Made by a program: the position numbers and the translations under genes. From positions 1 through 64,000 of the forward strand of contig NZ_BBDN01000008.1 in assembly GCF_001316265.1 (NCBI RefSeq): a DNA stretch of 64,000 bases, written 5' to 3'. Source of the stretch: Vulcanisaeta sp. JCM 16159. Its GTDB lineage: Archaea > Thermoproteota > Thermoprotei > Thermoproteales > Thermocladiaceae. How positions within the stretch are numbered: the stretch's first letter is position 1; each line of letters starts with the position of its first letter. A model generated the notes under the pieces. That model had not been told where the DNA came from and made no database searches. It saw only the letters and a list, made by a program, of their open reading frames with translations. Shown here piece after piece: positions 19,090-28,802 of the stretch.

Positions 19090-19164
19090 ACCATTAAATC
19101 AATGGGTTAAAAACCTATGTATTAACCTAGGTGGGGTACGGGGTAGTGTTGACGCTGTGCTTAA

Positions 19165-19667
19165 TTAAATAATCACTAACAGGCTATAGAGGTACATGGT
19201 GATTAGGAAGAGCACTATGAGCATTGAGGGTATGACATAGGTATAAAGCGGTCTCCAGGTAATCCTCCTCCTTATCAACGCAAGACCGATGCCGCTGGTA
19301 TATGCAATATGAAGAAGAGCGATAGTGGTGCGATTAATAGTATGTGCAATTGAAGGGATAATCCCCTCGTTAAGGCGCCGAACGTTAGGGAGTACACTAT
19401 GGACGAAATCGTGGGCCCGGCACCAAATCCCGTAATTGCCTCGGCAATGGACAGCGCAAGTAATACCCATGCGGTCTTCCTTTGAAAACTCGGTAAGTAG
19501 ATCGAGTTTGCAATATCAATATCAAGGGCTGGGTAAACCGCCATCACGATACCAGGCACCGCAATGAGCCATGACTTGAGATACATCGCTAAGGTCATCG
19601 TTAGGATGCCGGGGTATATCAGGATGGTCTTGTTTATACGTAAATCACTAATACGCAGGGACTGCAT
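19165..19667 (-). CDS. Multi-span membrane protein, possible cytochrome b-like partner of the Moco enzyme
   Basis: About 167 residues and four to five membrane segments. One missing T near 19305 breaks the frame; after correction the join reads SLFLHIAYTSGIGLALI. Two histidines sit about 12 residues apart in one hydrophobic region (LQLHILLIAPLSLF then LHIAYTSG), compatible with heme ligation on neighbouring helices. It starts 2 bp after the molybdopterin oxidoreductase stop on the same strand, so it is probably its membrane anchor or quinone-linked electron partner, as MsrQ is for MsrP. This pairing is inference. Confidence 0.7.
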
Positions 19668-19669
19668 TG

Positions 19670-20572
19670 TTAATCACCGTTCTTTCTAGCAACGTCTGGG
19701 TAGCCCCTCGACTCCCAATAGCCCAGGTAATTCTCGTTAGTCACCGTGATCTTAACCAACCACTTAACGTATTTATAGCCCCACCATCTAGGCACGACTA
19801 ACCTAACGGGGTAACCGTGGGTCGTCAGTAATGGTTGTCCGTCAGCCATAAACGCGATTAATGTGTCATCCTCCATCGCCTTCCACAACGGTAAATCGCT
19901 TGTATACCCGTCAGCTCCATAGAGTATTACCTTAGTCGCACCTGATTGAACACCCGCAGCATTCAACACGTACTTAAGGGGTACTCCAGTCCACTTAACC
20001 ACCGCCTTTAGGAAGTATGGGACTGAGACGCATTGTAGTGTGTCTATGATTGTCGTGGTTGGCATACTCGTCAGTTCAGAGTATGTTAGATTTAATGGAT
20101 TATTCACGAGCCCATCGATTACCAGCATGTAACTACCAATATTTACCTGGGGTGTGGGCCCTATCTGTACGATATACCAGTCATCCAGTGGTGTTAAACT
20201 TACGTTGGTAACATTACCGGTGCTACCCGTGTTGTTTGTGGCATTGCTTACCGTAACTGCGCTGACGTTCGTCTGTTATGTCTTGTTTATTGGGAAGGTC
20301 TTAATGGCCGATATGTGTGATGCGGTTGGTACGGTTATGTTGACCGTGGATCCATTAGTGATTAATTGATTTGCCCTGGACTCATTAATTATGGAGGAAA
20401 TTGCGGAATTATTGGCGGCGCTTTCAACACCCTGACCATTATTGGTTATCGCATTGGGTATCGCACTTGCGAGCATTGCGGCAGCACCGGCGGTTAGTAA
20501 CATGGTTAGGAACCTCCTCCTACTACTAATGCCCATATTACTTGACCTCTTACCCTTAGCGTTACTTGACAT
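19670..20572 (-). CDS. Tat-exported molybdopterin-dependent oxidoreductase (sulfite oxidase/MsrP superfamily)
   Basis: The N-terminus is a twin-arginine signal (SSRRRFLTMLLTAGAAAML). The catalytic domain has the Moco cysteine in DTLQCVSVP, a GADGYTSDLPL motif and the family signature GYPVRLVVPRWWGYKYVKW. The two parts share one frame but a TAA at 20276-20278 interrupts it after FPINKT. The codons after it continue in frame with a Thr/Asn-rich linker into the enzyme. Either this is a base error, or the gene is nonsense-mutated and its product would lack the export signal. Its substrate (sulfite, sulfoxide or other) is not evident. Confidence 0.8.
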
Positions 20573-20742
20573 TGGTGAGTACGCAATTGGTCCGTTAAAT
20601 AATGCTTATTCAGAATCCCTTACAAATTTATTACTAATCTCCATACCCTAATTTATTCTTAATTATTCTTAACTTTGTAGCAACCTCAACGCTTATTACT
20701 AATTTATGAATTATAGCCCTAATTATTTAAGAGGGGGACACC

Positions 20743-21241
20743 ATGGTTATCCGACCATCACGGTTGAGGTTGGAGAAAGGGCTCCGGACTTTGAGCTCTT
20801 GGATACGGAGTTGAAACCAAGGAGGTTGTCCGAATTTCTCGGTAAGAGGTTCGTAGCCATACTGACCTTTCCAGCGGCCTTCTCGCCGGTATGCACAAAG
20901 GAGTTGTGCACCTTTAGGGATAGGATGGCATTACTAAATAAGGCAAATGCTGAAGTCATAGCAATAAGCGTGGACACACCATTCACACTCAAGGCGTTTA
21001 AAGAGCGAATAGGCCGAACTTCACATTATTGAGCGACTTCAATAAGGAGATGATTACGAAGTATGGGGTCATCCGCGAGAACATACTCGGACTTAAGGGC
21101 GTTGCTAAGAGGGCAGTATTCATACTCGATCCAAAGGGCGTAATAGTCTATAAGTGGGTCAGCGATAACCCAGGCATTGAACCACCCTACGAGGAGGTAA
21201 TACGCATAGTTGATGAATTAAGCAGGAAGTACTCCCCATAA
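20743..21241 (+). CDS. Peroxiredoxin (Bcp/AhpC-TSA family)
   Basis: This thiol peroxidase has about 166 residues with peroxidatic Cys in FSPVCTKELCTFRD. The second cysteine five residues on is typical of the Bcp subgroup. Start ATG 20743 is chosen because it follows a strong ribosome site (GAGGGGG) and gives MVIPTITVEVGERAPDFEL once a missing C near 20752 is restored. A second missing base near 21012 (AFKEANRPNFTLLSDFN) splits the gene. It is divergent from the Moco oxidoreductase. It likely reduces peroxides in the cytoplasm. Confidence 0.9.
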
Positions 21242-21312
21242 TGTGAAGTACGCGTGAATTAATAACCTGACCAAAAATAAATAGTCATTATTACGCCAAT
21301 CCAGGCTAAAAG

Positions 21313-21320
21313 CTTAAATT
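21313..21320 (+). promoter_or_regulatory. TATA box of tRNA-Ala
   Basis: CTTAAATT lies about 27 nt upstream of the first tRNA base, the standard archaeal tRNA promoter spacing. Confidence 0.5.
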
Positions 21321-21343
21321 TCTTGGTTCTCGGCTTTTTCCTT

Positions 21344-21420
21344 GGGCCGGTAGTCTAGCCTGGAAGGATGCCCGCCTCGCACGCGGGAGATCCCGGGTTC
21401 AAATCCCGGCCGGTCCACCA
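21344..21420 (+). tRNA. tRNA-Ala(CGC)
   Basis: The full cloverleaf is visible: acceptor GGGCCGG pairing with CCGGTCC, including the G3-U70 pair that identifies alanine tRNA; anticodon arm CCCGC-CTCGCAC-GCGGG with anticodon CGC; T-arm CCGGG-TTCAAAT-CCCGG; encoded CCA. It is intronless and intact. Confidence 0.97.
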
Positions 21421-21682
21421 CGTTCTTAATAGGTATGTTTCCTATAAGGCCCGTGAGCTTTAGGTAAGGCAGTTTGGCTCGCCATGCCTTGGTTAACTTA
21501 ACGGTTCTTAATGATGGATTACGTAAGCCGTACTCATAATCCTCCCTTAATCCTAAGCCTTCCATCCTTTTGATAACGTCGTTTCATGCTTACATGTTAA
21601 ATAATTCATGCATAGCCCAAACCCCTCCTTAACATTAATAGCCGAGGAAAAAATTAAGCCTTTAGTGCTTGAGTAATTACTG
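21421..21682. other. Region downstream of tRNA-Ala with a minus-strand ORF
   Basis: There is no assured gene. A minus-strand frame begins at an ATG at 21565 (MEGLGLREDYEYGL...) and runs antisense through the tRNA, giving the PGFEPG-type translation common to all tRNA antisense frames. Its first 48 codons look protein-like. SSV-type integrase N-terminal remnants also overlap tRNA genes this way, but I see no integrase motif. The last 80 bp must contain the threonine dehydratase promoter. Confidence 0.35.
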
Positions 21683-22640
21683 ATGTTTACATTGGCTGAC
21701 GTTTATAGGGCCAGGCAGGTAATCAGTAAATACCTGGTGAGAACCCCACTTGTTTACTCACGTCAATTATCCAGGTTACTTGGTTTTGATGTTTATCTAA
21801 AGCTTGAAAATCTTCAACCAACTAGGGCGTTTAAGGTTAGGGGTGGCGTGTACTTTGCGATGATTAGGAGGGATGAGGCACAAAGAAAGGGGTTAATTGC
21901 TGCGTCCACGGGCAATCACGCACAATCCATTGCATATGCTGGTAAGTTAATCGGTGCTAGGGTCGTGATAGTGATGCCCGAGGGCGTGTCTAGGGTTAAG
22001 GTTGAGGCATTAAAGGACTTGGGGTGCCGAGATAGTATTTCATGGTAAGGTATTTGACGAGGCCCTGGACTACGCGATGAAAATGGCAGATAGGGAAGGC
22101 CTATTATTCGTGCATAGCACCAACGAGCCGCTGCTCTACCCAGGAGTTGGTACGATGCACCTGGAGGTTATTGAGGACTTACCCGATGTTGATGTGGTGA
22201 TAAACCCAATAGGTGGTGGCTCAGGGGCTTCGAGCGCCGTCGTTGTATATAAATCCATCAATCCATCAATCAAGGTCGTAGGCGTTCAGGCCGAGGGCGC
22301 GCCGAGTGTTTACTTATCGCTTAAGGAGGGTAGGTTAGTTTCCACGGGCTATGCTAGGACAATCGCCGAGGGCTTGGCCACGGCTAGGGCTTATGAACTG
22401 CCCTTTAGTATATTGAGGGGTAGGATTGATGACGTTATTCTCGTTAGTGATGATGAGATGCTTAGGGCTATTAAGGAATTAGCCCTTAATGCTGGGCAGG
22501 TCGCCGAACCTGCGGGTGCGGCTGCCCTGGCCGCTGCAATGAAATTAAGGAGTCAGTTAATGGGTAAGAAGGTCGTGGTAATGGTGACTGGCGGCAATAT
22601 TGACCCAGAACTGTTTATGAAGGCTCTTGAGAATTACTAG
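21683..22640 (+). CDS. Threonine ammonia-lyase (threonine dehydratase)
   Basis: This fold-type II PLP enzyme deaminates threonine (and serine) to 2-oxobutyrate, the first step to isoleucine. Seen are the Schiff-base lysine in TRAFKVRGG, substrate loop ASTGNHAQSIAYA, phosphate loop PIGGGSGASS and the C-terminal AEPAGAAALAA. There is no C-terminal ACT domain, as in catabolic-type enzymes. An extra G in the run near 22022 breaks it; removing it gives DLGAEIVFHGKVFDEAL. About 318 residues. The next gene follows closely on the same strand. Confidence 0.92.
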
Positions 22641-22644
22641 GTAT

Positions 22645-23824
22645 ATGAGGAGGATAGTTGTCTTAGGCTTTGTCTCACCACTGCATAGGGATAGAATTCC
22701 CGTAATTAAGGGCATTGATAAAACCATATCTAACACTGACGAGTTGAGGGGATTAAGCATCGGCGATGCGTTCGTCGTTGCCTTGATACTATCTGGCGGT
22801 GTTAGTCGCCTGGTTAGGGAGTTCGCGGAGGATTATGGCTTACGTAGGTTGCTTCTTGTTTCCCATCCAGGCCTTAATAGCCTTGCCTCAGCCCTTGATG
22901 CAAAAGCCCTACTTAGTGAGGTTGGGGTTGACTCAGGGATACTTCACCTTGAGGATCTGAGCCACATCGACCATGCGCTTAAGATCGCCAGAGCTATAGC
23001 CTCCATACTCAGTATTAGGGTTGCCCTGCTCGGTGTTAGGGCTAAGGATAGTGTGGCCAGGACCTTTGAGGATAGGTTTGAGGCAAAGGTTGATGCTATA
23101 CCCATGGAGAGCCTTGAGGATATGATTAATAATGCTGATGAGAAATTGACCGCAGAGTTCATCAATTACATTAAAGGTAGGGTTAAGTTTGAGGTTAGTG
23201 ATGAGAGGCTTAGGGACGTTGGTAGGATATACGCTGCCATGCGTGGTCTTTATGGTAAGTATGACGCCCTTGCCATTAACTGCTTCCCATACCTAATTAA
23301 GCATAGGGTCACACCATGTTTAGCGTTGGCTAGGCTTAATGAGGAGGGATTGATAGCAGCATGCGAGGCTGACCTAAGGGCTTTGTTCTCTATGGTCATT
23401 GCTAGGGAGTTAACTGGTTATAGTGGTTGGATCGCAAATACTAACCATATTGAGGCAGTAAGGTCACAATGGCTCATTGCACAATAGCCCTTAACATGGT
23501 CGGAGATGCCAGGGTTGTAACCCACTTTGAGTCTGGATTTAACTATGGCTTAACTGGCAGGTTGCTGTTTAATGAGGTGACTGGGGTCTCGGTATCGAGC
23601 GATTTTAGGAGGATGGGCATCTTTAACGCCAGGGTTATTGAGTCAGGGTTACTGAGTGATAAAATGTGTAGGACGCAGGCCATACTTGACCTGGGTATTA
23701 ACTCCTTGGTCATCCTTAGCTGGCGCCGTATAATCACCACGTCATAATACCTGGCAATGTGGTTGAAGAGTTGGAGACCATAGCCGGCGTTCTCGGCATG
23801 GAAGTCGTTAAGTATACGCAATGA
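22645..23824 (+). CDS. L-fucose/L-arabinose isomerase-superfamily protein
   Basis: About 394 residues after correction. The N-terminal Rossmann-like part (GDAFVVALILSGGVSRL) and the C-terminal metal region (INCFPYLIKH, NEEGLIAACEADLRAL, TMAHCTIALN) match the FucI/AraA superfamily that isomerises aldoses and ketoses. Bases are missing near 23472 (HIEAVRVTMAHC) and 23722 (LAPYNHHVIIPGNVVEE). I chose ATG 22645 because an upstream TTG would overlap the previous gene. The catalytic Glu/Asp pair is plausible (EEGLIAACEAD), but the true substrate is unknown. It converges with dcd, one base apart. Confidence 0.75.
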
Positions 23825-23825
23825 A

Positions 23826-24368
23826 TCAGCATTCGCCCTTCATACCCTTTGGTGGCGTGACCCCCCTCTGACCCAGGTACCTGCCCAGGTACTTCGCCTC
23901 ACCAATTGTTTTCACTAAGACCACGTGTAGGAACCTCATGCCGGGCCTAAGGACCATGTAATTACCACTATTGTTTATTACCTCTATTGTCACGTTACCC
24001 TCAAAGCCCGCGTCGATTATTGTTGGTGGTACGCTTAAGCCGTACCTGGCGAGGGTTGAGCGTAGGTTGCAGAAGCCAACCACGTCCCTTGGGAACTTCA
24101 CGTACTCCATCGTCGTTAATAGGGCGAAGCTCCTTGGTGGTATGACTATCCTGCCATCCTTAGCCTCCACAATGCTGAATAAGTGCCTTGCGCTCTCTAG
24201 CTCGCATGGGTCTATTACCTGCCCGTCGAAGGCGTATATCGCGTACTCAGTGCCGACCCTGAGGTCAAGCCCATTCTCCCTAACGACATCCTCGCTGAAG
24301 GGCTCGATTGATAGGACCCCACCCCTAACAAGCCTTAGTATTTCATCCCTCGTTAATACGGCCATCAA
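23826..24368 (-). CDS. dcd: dCTP deaminase
   Basis: This intact 180-residue protein has the family motifs NLRSTLARYGLSV (phosphate and base binding), IIDAGFEGNVTIEV (catalytic Glu) and a C-terminal flexible arm. It deaminates dCTP to dUTP for dTTP synthesis, or may be bifunctional to dUMP in archaea. A start two codons later is possible (double Met). Confidence 0.95.
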   Translation of the reverse strand: MMAVLTRDEILRLVRGGVLSIEPFSEDVVRENGLDLRVGTEYAIYAFDGQVIDPCELESARHLFSIVEAKDGRIVIPPRSFALLTTMEYVKFPRDVVGFCNLRSTLARYGLSVPPTIIDAGFEGNVTIEVINNSGNYMVLRPGMRFLHVVLVKTIGEAKYLGRYLGQRGVTPPKGMKGEC

Positions 24369-24434
24369 TTACTAACGAGTCCCGCGATTTTATTTTTATT
24401 ACCATAAAAACCCCAAGGTATTCCCCACATATTA

Positions 24435-26187
24435 TCACTGACTGGGCAGGTATACCTGTTCCCATGGGTACTTATTCCTGTCTTTAGCATCTCTAATCTC
24501 GTCTAACTTCCTCATCATTGCCTTAAACTCATCATAACTAATCTTCCTGAAGAGAGGCCTCACATTACTAACTCTAGTACCTGGCCTCGGCGATTCGTAG
24601 GCATCCGCCCAGGTTAATTTACTGAAGCCCGCCATTGACCATAGGTCCTCCATTGACTTGGGCATTACAGGCCATAGACCTATTGATAGGGCCTTAACCA
24701 TGTGCAGGGCATTGAGCATGACCGCGCCTGCCTCATCCCTATTACTCTTTATTAACTCCCAGGGCTGTCTCTCGTTTAGGTACCTATTACCGACCCTCGC
24801 AATCTCCACAATCTCCATCAACGCATCCCTAAGCTCAATCCTCTCATAATGCTCCTCAGCACTCCTGAAGTGGTTTAGGGCCTCATCCTTATACTTAACG
24901 TCAATGTCCTTAAGCGCCCCACTAGGAACCTCCCCATTAAACCTCGTATTTATGAATGTGAGCACCCTATGTATGAAGTTACCAATTACATCGTTTAGTA
25001 TTGAGTTTATGATCTCAAGGACTTGATGCCACGTAAAACTCGTATCCCTCCCCTCAGGTCTCTGGTAAACCAGGACAAATCTCCAGTAGTCAACGGGCAT
25101 TAACGCCAATGCCTCATCAATCCAAATACCAATCCTTTGGCTCTTGGAGAATTTCTTACCCTCGAATAGTAGGTACTCGGTTGATGCTGTGGTGTAGGGC
25201 ATTACGTATGGGTCCCCAGAGGCTATGAGCATTGCGGGTAGTAATATTACGTGGAATGGAATGTTATCCTTACCCACAAAGAATACGGCCCGTGTACTTG
25301 GGTCGAACCAGAACTTCTTCCACCTATCCTCATTACCCCTGTTCCTGAAGTACTCGATCGTCGCAGATATGTAGCCGAGCACGGCCTCAAACCATACATA
25401 TATTGTCTTATCATCGGCGCCAGGGAATGGGGCCTCAATACCCCACTTATTATCCCTTGTTATGGCCCTTGGCTTAATCCCTCCTTAAGCATCCCAAGGC
25501 TCATTTGCTTAGCGTTCTCGGGCAGTGCGGTATTCTCCTCCACGTACTTCCTAACCCTGTCCTCAAGCTTCGTTAAGTCCAGGTACCAATGCTTTGTTCT
25601 GACCCAAGTTGGTTTAGAACCACATATTGCGCACCTCGGGTTTATCAATAGCCTTGGCTCAAGGAGCCTACCGCAATTCTCGCATTGATCACCGCGAGCC
25701 TTATCATACCCGCAGTATGGGCAAGTACCTATTATGAACCTGTCTGGTAAGTAGATCTTGTCCTTTGGGCAGTAGGTACTTCGTCTTCCCTAGTAATTAT
25801 GTATCCATTGTTGTAGAGCTTCATGAAGAATTCCTTAACGAATTCCTTATGCACTGGTGACTCTGTCCTCGTATAATTATCGAAACTAATCTCCCACAAT
25901 TCGAATAGCTTTTTCACGATTTCATGCATTCTATCTGTCAATTCCCTAGGCTTCACGCCTAACTGCAGTGCCTCGACCTCGATAGGTGTGCCATGCTCAT
26001 CAGAACCAGATACAAAAACAACGTCATCTCCCCTGAGCCTAAGGTATCTGGCAAAGACGTCGGCTGACAATACGGAACCAATCAGATTGCCCAGGTGAGG
26101 TACCGCATAGATGTATGGCCATGCAGAGCCTATAACCCACTTCCTTTTGGCATTTCCTGATTGGTCACCATCGTTACCAAACTGCAC
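24435..26187 (-). CDS. metG: Methionyl-tRNA synthetase
   Basis: Class I synthetase, about 584 residues. Seen are the HIGH-type motif in [15 protein letters not shown], zinc knuckles ([20 protein letters not shown] and NPRCAICG), [11 protein letters not shown] and the KMSKS-type motif KKFSKSQR. Bases are missing near 25782 ([14 protein letters not shown]) and 25482 ([16 protein letters not shown]). There is no C-terminal tRNA-binding domain of the EMAP type, so it is the short archaeal form or that part is encoded elsewhere. Confidence 0.95.
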
Positions 26188-26439
26188 AACGTAACCTAGA
26201 AATTTAAGTTTTAAGCTTAAAGTAAATTACTATCACTGAATCCTCCGTGGCCTATTAGGCTAGGTCTTATCTTACCGACTATTCTTACGTTCTAGTTCCT
26301 AAAACGAGCCTTAACCGAATTTAAAAACATGAGGGAGAATAATTAATGGCCATACATGGCACGTAGAAAGCCAGTAAGGTGATTAGTTGTGACTTTGGTT
26401 AAGGCTTTTTATTGGTGGGGTTATTACGTGGGCCTCATT

Positions 26440-26972
26440 GCACCTAAGCGATCATGTAGTAATTCTTGACGATTACATCCTCATGCATGTTGTCATGATA
26501 ACCTACATAAACGGTACCACCCTCCCTGGGTATTACTAGGGCTCATTCCATCCTAAGTACCTGCCTGGCTTTAGCTTTGTCATCCATGTGCTTGATAAAT
26601 CGGTTAATGTCTCAATAACCTCCATAGTCTACTACAGCACGTACAAGAATTCCTAATGCATGCATAGTCCATAATAATCATCACCACAAAACCAGCGATG
26701 ACGTTGAGTCCTACGTAAACACCACATACAATGCCAATTACGTAACTGGCAGTAAACAGTCCCCTACGGCTATGGCATCATGGTTTCCTGAATCATTAAT
26801 GGCCCATCAATTGTCTCGAAAGGGGATTACTACTTCTACGGTCTCAACATGGTGGCGCAAAATGGAGCCGGTGGGCATAATACACGCATACGTAGGCCTA
26901 ACCAACGAAACATCAACAATGCGCATGGAACCAATACCAAAGGATGAGGTGAATGTATTTAATTGTGTATGA
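26440..26972 (+). pseudogene. Decayed gene for a secreted-type protein
   Basis: Coding-like segments occur in several frames: DDYILMHVVMITYINGTTLPGYY, then FHPKYLPGFSFVIHVLDKS, then DDVESYVNTTYNANYVTGS, then SKGDYYFYGLNMVAQNGA, then GIIHAYVGLTNETS to a stop at 26972. They are separated by stops and frame changes. The tyrosine- and asparagine-rich composition suggests a surface or exported protein. Even allowing the window's error rate this needs more corrections than its neighbours, so real decay is likely. The flanking bases (26188-26440 and 26973-27173) show nothing further. Confidence 0.5.
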
Positions 26973-27173
26973 CTAGGTAAGCAATAATTGATAAAGGTAA
27001 TAATTACCTAGCTGCTGGAAAGGATAATAATCAAGTATTTCTATAGATTGAACGTGCAGATGAGAAATAATGTCAAATTAAACTGCCTTGATAAATTAAG
27101 TATTAAAATATTTAAACTGTCTTATTTGAAGCATGTTAAATTGTTCCTTGGGATTTAATGATTTAATAGAGAA

Positions 27174-27718
27174 TTATTCGACCTTAATCTCAAATCCTCT
27201 CTTTCCTGAACTCTTTTTCTTCAACTCTACGGTTAATACTCCGTTCCTATACGTGGCTTTTGACTGGCTAGGGTCAACCTCAGCTGGTAGTTCAACTTCC
27301 TTGTAATACTTCCTATCAGTGTTCCTGGCACTTATAATTAATTTCTTACCATCCTCGGAAACCCTAATACTTATCTTATCCTTATCAACACCTGGCATGT
27401 CCATTATAACCTTTACTGAGTCCTCCTCCTCAATAACATCGGTTAACGGCTCAATATCCTCCTCAATGACTGGCCTCTCCCCCTTTGGCCTAACATTGCC
27501 GAACTCCTTAATTCTCGGTTTCCCATCAGGCCTATGGATATCTCAAATCCATAATAATAATACCTAGGTCTTACCTTACCGCCACGCTTTCCCTCTTCTT
27601 CTTCTGGCGTAACTCCTCTCATCATTCTCTCCATCTCCTCCTCCATCTCACGCTCAAGCTCCTCAAAATACCTCTGAATCCTCTTGAACCAGTTATCTAT
27701 GTCCTCGAACCACGACAT
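27174..27718 (-). CDS. hsp20: Small heat-shock protein Hsp20 (alpha-crystallin domain)
   Basis: About 181 residues. An N-terminal amphipathic acidic helix ([14 protein letters not shown]) is followed by the alpha-crystallin domain ([20 protein letters not shown]) with the conserved strand [13 protein letters not shown]. One missing G near 27530 gives [18 protein letters not shown] after correction. It is an ATP-independent holdase chaperone. Without correction an upstream frame appears to fuse it to S17e, which is an artefact. Confidence 0.93.
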
Positions 27719-27752
27719 ACAACATAAAGAATAAAATAGCCTTAATAAACCT

Positions 27753-27982
27753 TTATTGCTCTTCCAACTCAACCTCAGGTCTCTCCTCGGCGCGGCCTTC
27801 ATTCTCTTGATCATCCTCGTTATCTCACCAGCCACCTTATTACGGACAGCCTTACTAGGTATGTCTGCCAACTCAGTAACCACCTTCTTATTCATCTCAA
27901 AATCATCACTAAACCTGTCTGGGTAAACCTCAAGCAACCTCCTGGCAAGGCTCTTTATGTACCTTGGCCTTACACGCCCCAT
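27753..27982 (-). CDS. rps17e: 30S ribosomal protein S17e
   Basis: [19 protein letters not shown] and the [23 protein letters not shown] region are diagnostic. One missing base near 27790 makes the frame read through into hsp20; restored, the protein ends [15 protein letters not shown] at a TAA at 27753-27755, about 76 residues, normal for S17e. A TATA-like CTTTAAAAT lies at 28006-28014. Confidence 0.93.
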
Positions 27983-28094
27983 TGTCCAGTCGTATTCTTA
28001 ACCCCCTTTAAAATCTTACGTTATGTACGTAATGCTAACACTTTTAATAACCAGTTCAGGTTTTGCTAATGCCGTGAACAATGTAAGGATTAAC

Positions 28095-28802
28095 ATGGTG
28101 GAGCCAATACTAAAGCCCATGTATTTCCTAACGGGATTTGCAGGCATAGGCATGGTTGGGTACTTAGTTGTTCAGCACCTGTCCAATGCTCTTAATTGCC
28201 GTAGGGTTGGGTTCGTAGTAATGCCCAGGGAACCACCGTTGAGTGCTTACATAATTAGTGCGAACATGCTCTCAACGCCTGGCGAGATTTATTATTGCCC
28301 GGAAACTGGTTTTACTATTTCCATAATTCACTGGGATGGCGATTTCATGACCAAATACGCACACGATGTCGTTAAAACAATTGCTCGCTGGGTGTACATT
28401 AATGGTTTTAAGGAGGCCATACTCTTTGGTGGGCTTGATAATAGATTAAGAGGTGAGGATTTGGACCAGCTAAGAATCGCTGTAACAACCGAGTACAGGA
28501 GTAGATATTCTCTGGGTAAGGTTAAACTTATGGAGCTTAACTACGCAATGGTTGGGCCATTGGCGTTGTTAATGAATGAATTCGAGAGGTTAGGCATACC
28601 TGCAATCTCCATATTGCCGTATGCCGAACCATTCCGTGCAGACCCTAATGCGGCTATCATCGCCATTCAGTTCCTAAAGGAATTAACAGGCGTCGAGGTT
28701 GATGTTAGTAGATTAAGGGAGTTAGCCGAGATTATTGATAAAGAAGTTAAGGAGTTGCAGGAAAGTATGAAACGTAGGGAGGGACCTCCCCATTACATCT
28801 GA
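28095..28802 (+). CDS. PAC2-family protein (proteasome assembly chaperone-like)
   Basis: About 235 residues. LTGFAGIGMVGYLVVQHL and HDVVKTIARWVYINGFKEAILFGG match the archaeal PAC2 family, homologous to the eukaryotic Pba1/Pba2 proteasome assembly chaperones. Archaeal homologues carry a C-terminal HbYX-type tail that docks to the 20S core; here the C-terminus is HYI after PP, a plausible HbYX variant. I chose ATG 28095 rather than 28023 because it follows a purine-rich site and matches family length. It overlaps tgt convergently. Confidence 0.88.
   Translation: MVEPILKPMYFLTGFAGIGMVGYLVVQHLSNALNCRRVGFVVMPREPPLSAYIISANMLSTPGEIYYCPETGFTISIIHWDGDFMTKYAHDVVKTIARWVYINGFKEAILFGGLDNRLRGEDLDQLRIAVTTEYRSRYSLGKVKLMELNYAMVGPLALLMNEFERLGIPAISILPYAEPFRADPNAAIIAIQFLKELTGVEVDVSRLRELAEIIDKEVKELQESMKRREGPPHYI

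Noticed and set aside
21344-21420. tRNA-Ala as an integrase attachment site
   Set aside because: The tRNA is complete and no direct repeat of its 3' end is visible in the window, so only a weak note on the antisense ORF is kept.
26188-26440. A possible gene or guide RNA upstream of the decayed gene
   Set aside because: No box pattern or open frame of sense; only AT-rich stretches with a possible promoter.
27443-27982. Apparent fusion of S17e and Hsp20 in one frame
   Set aside because: One missing base near 27790 removes the S17e stop and an in-frame coincidence joins it to the hsp20 start; corrected, each protein has its family length.
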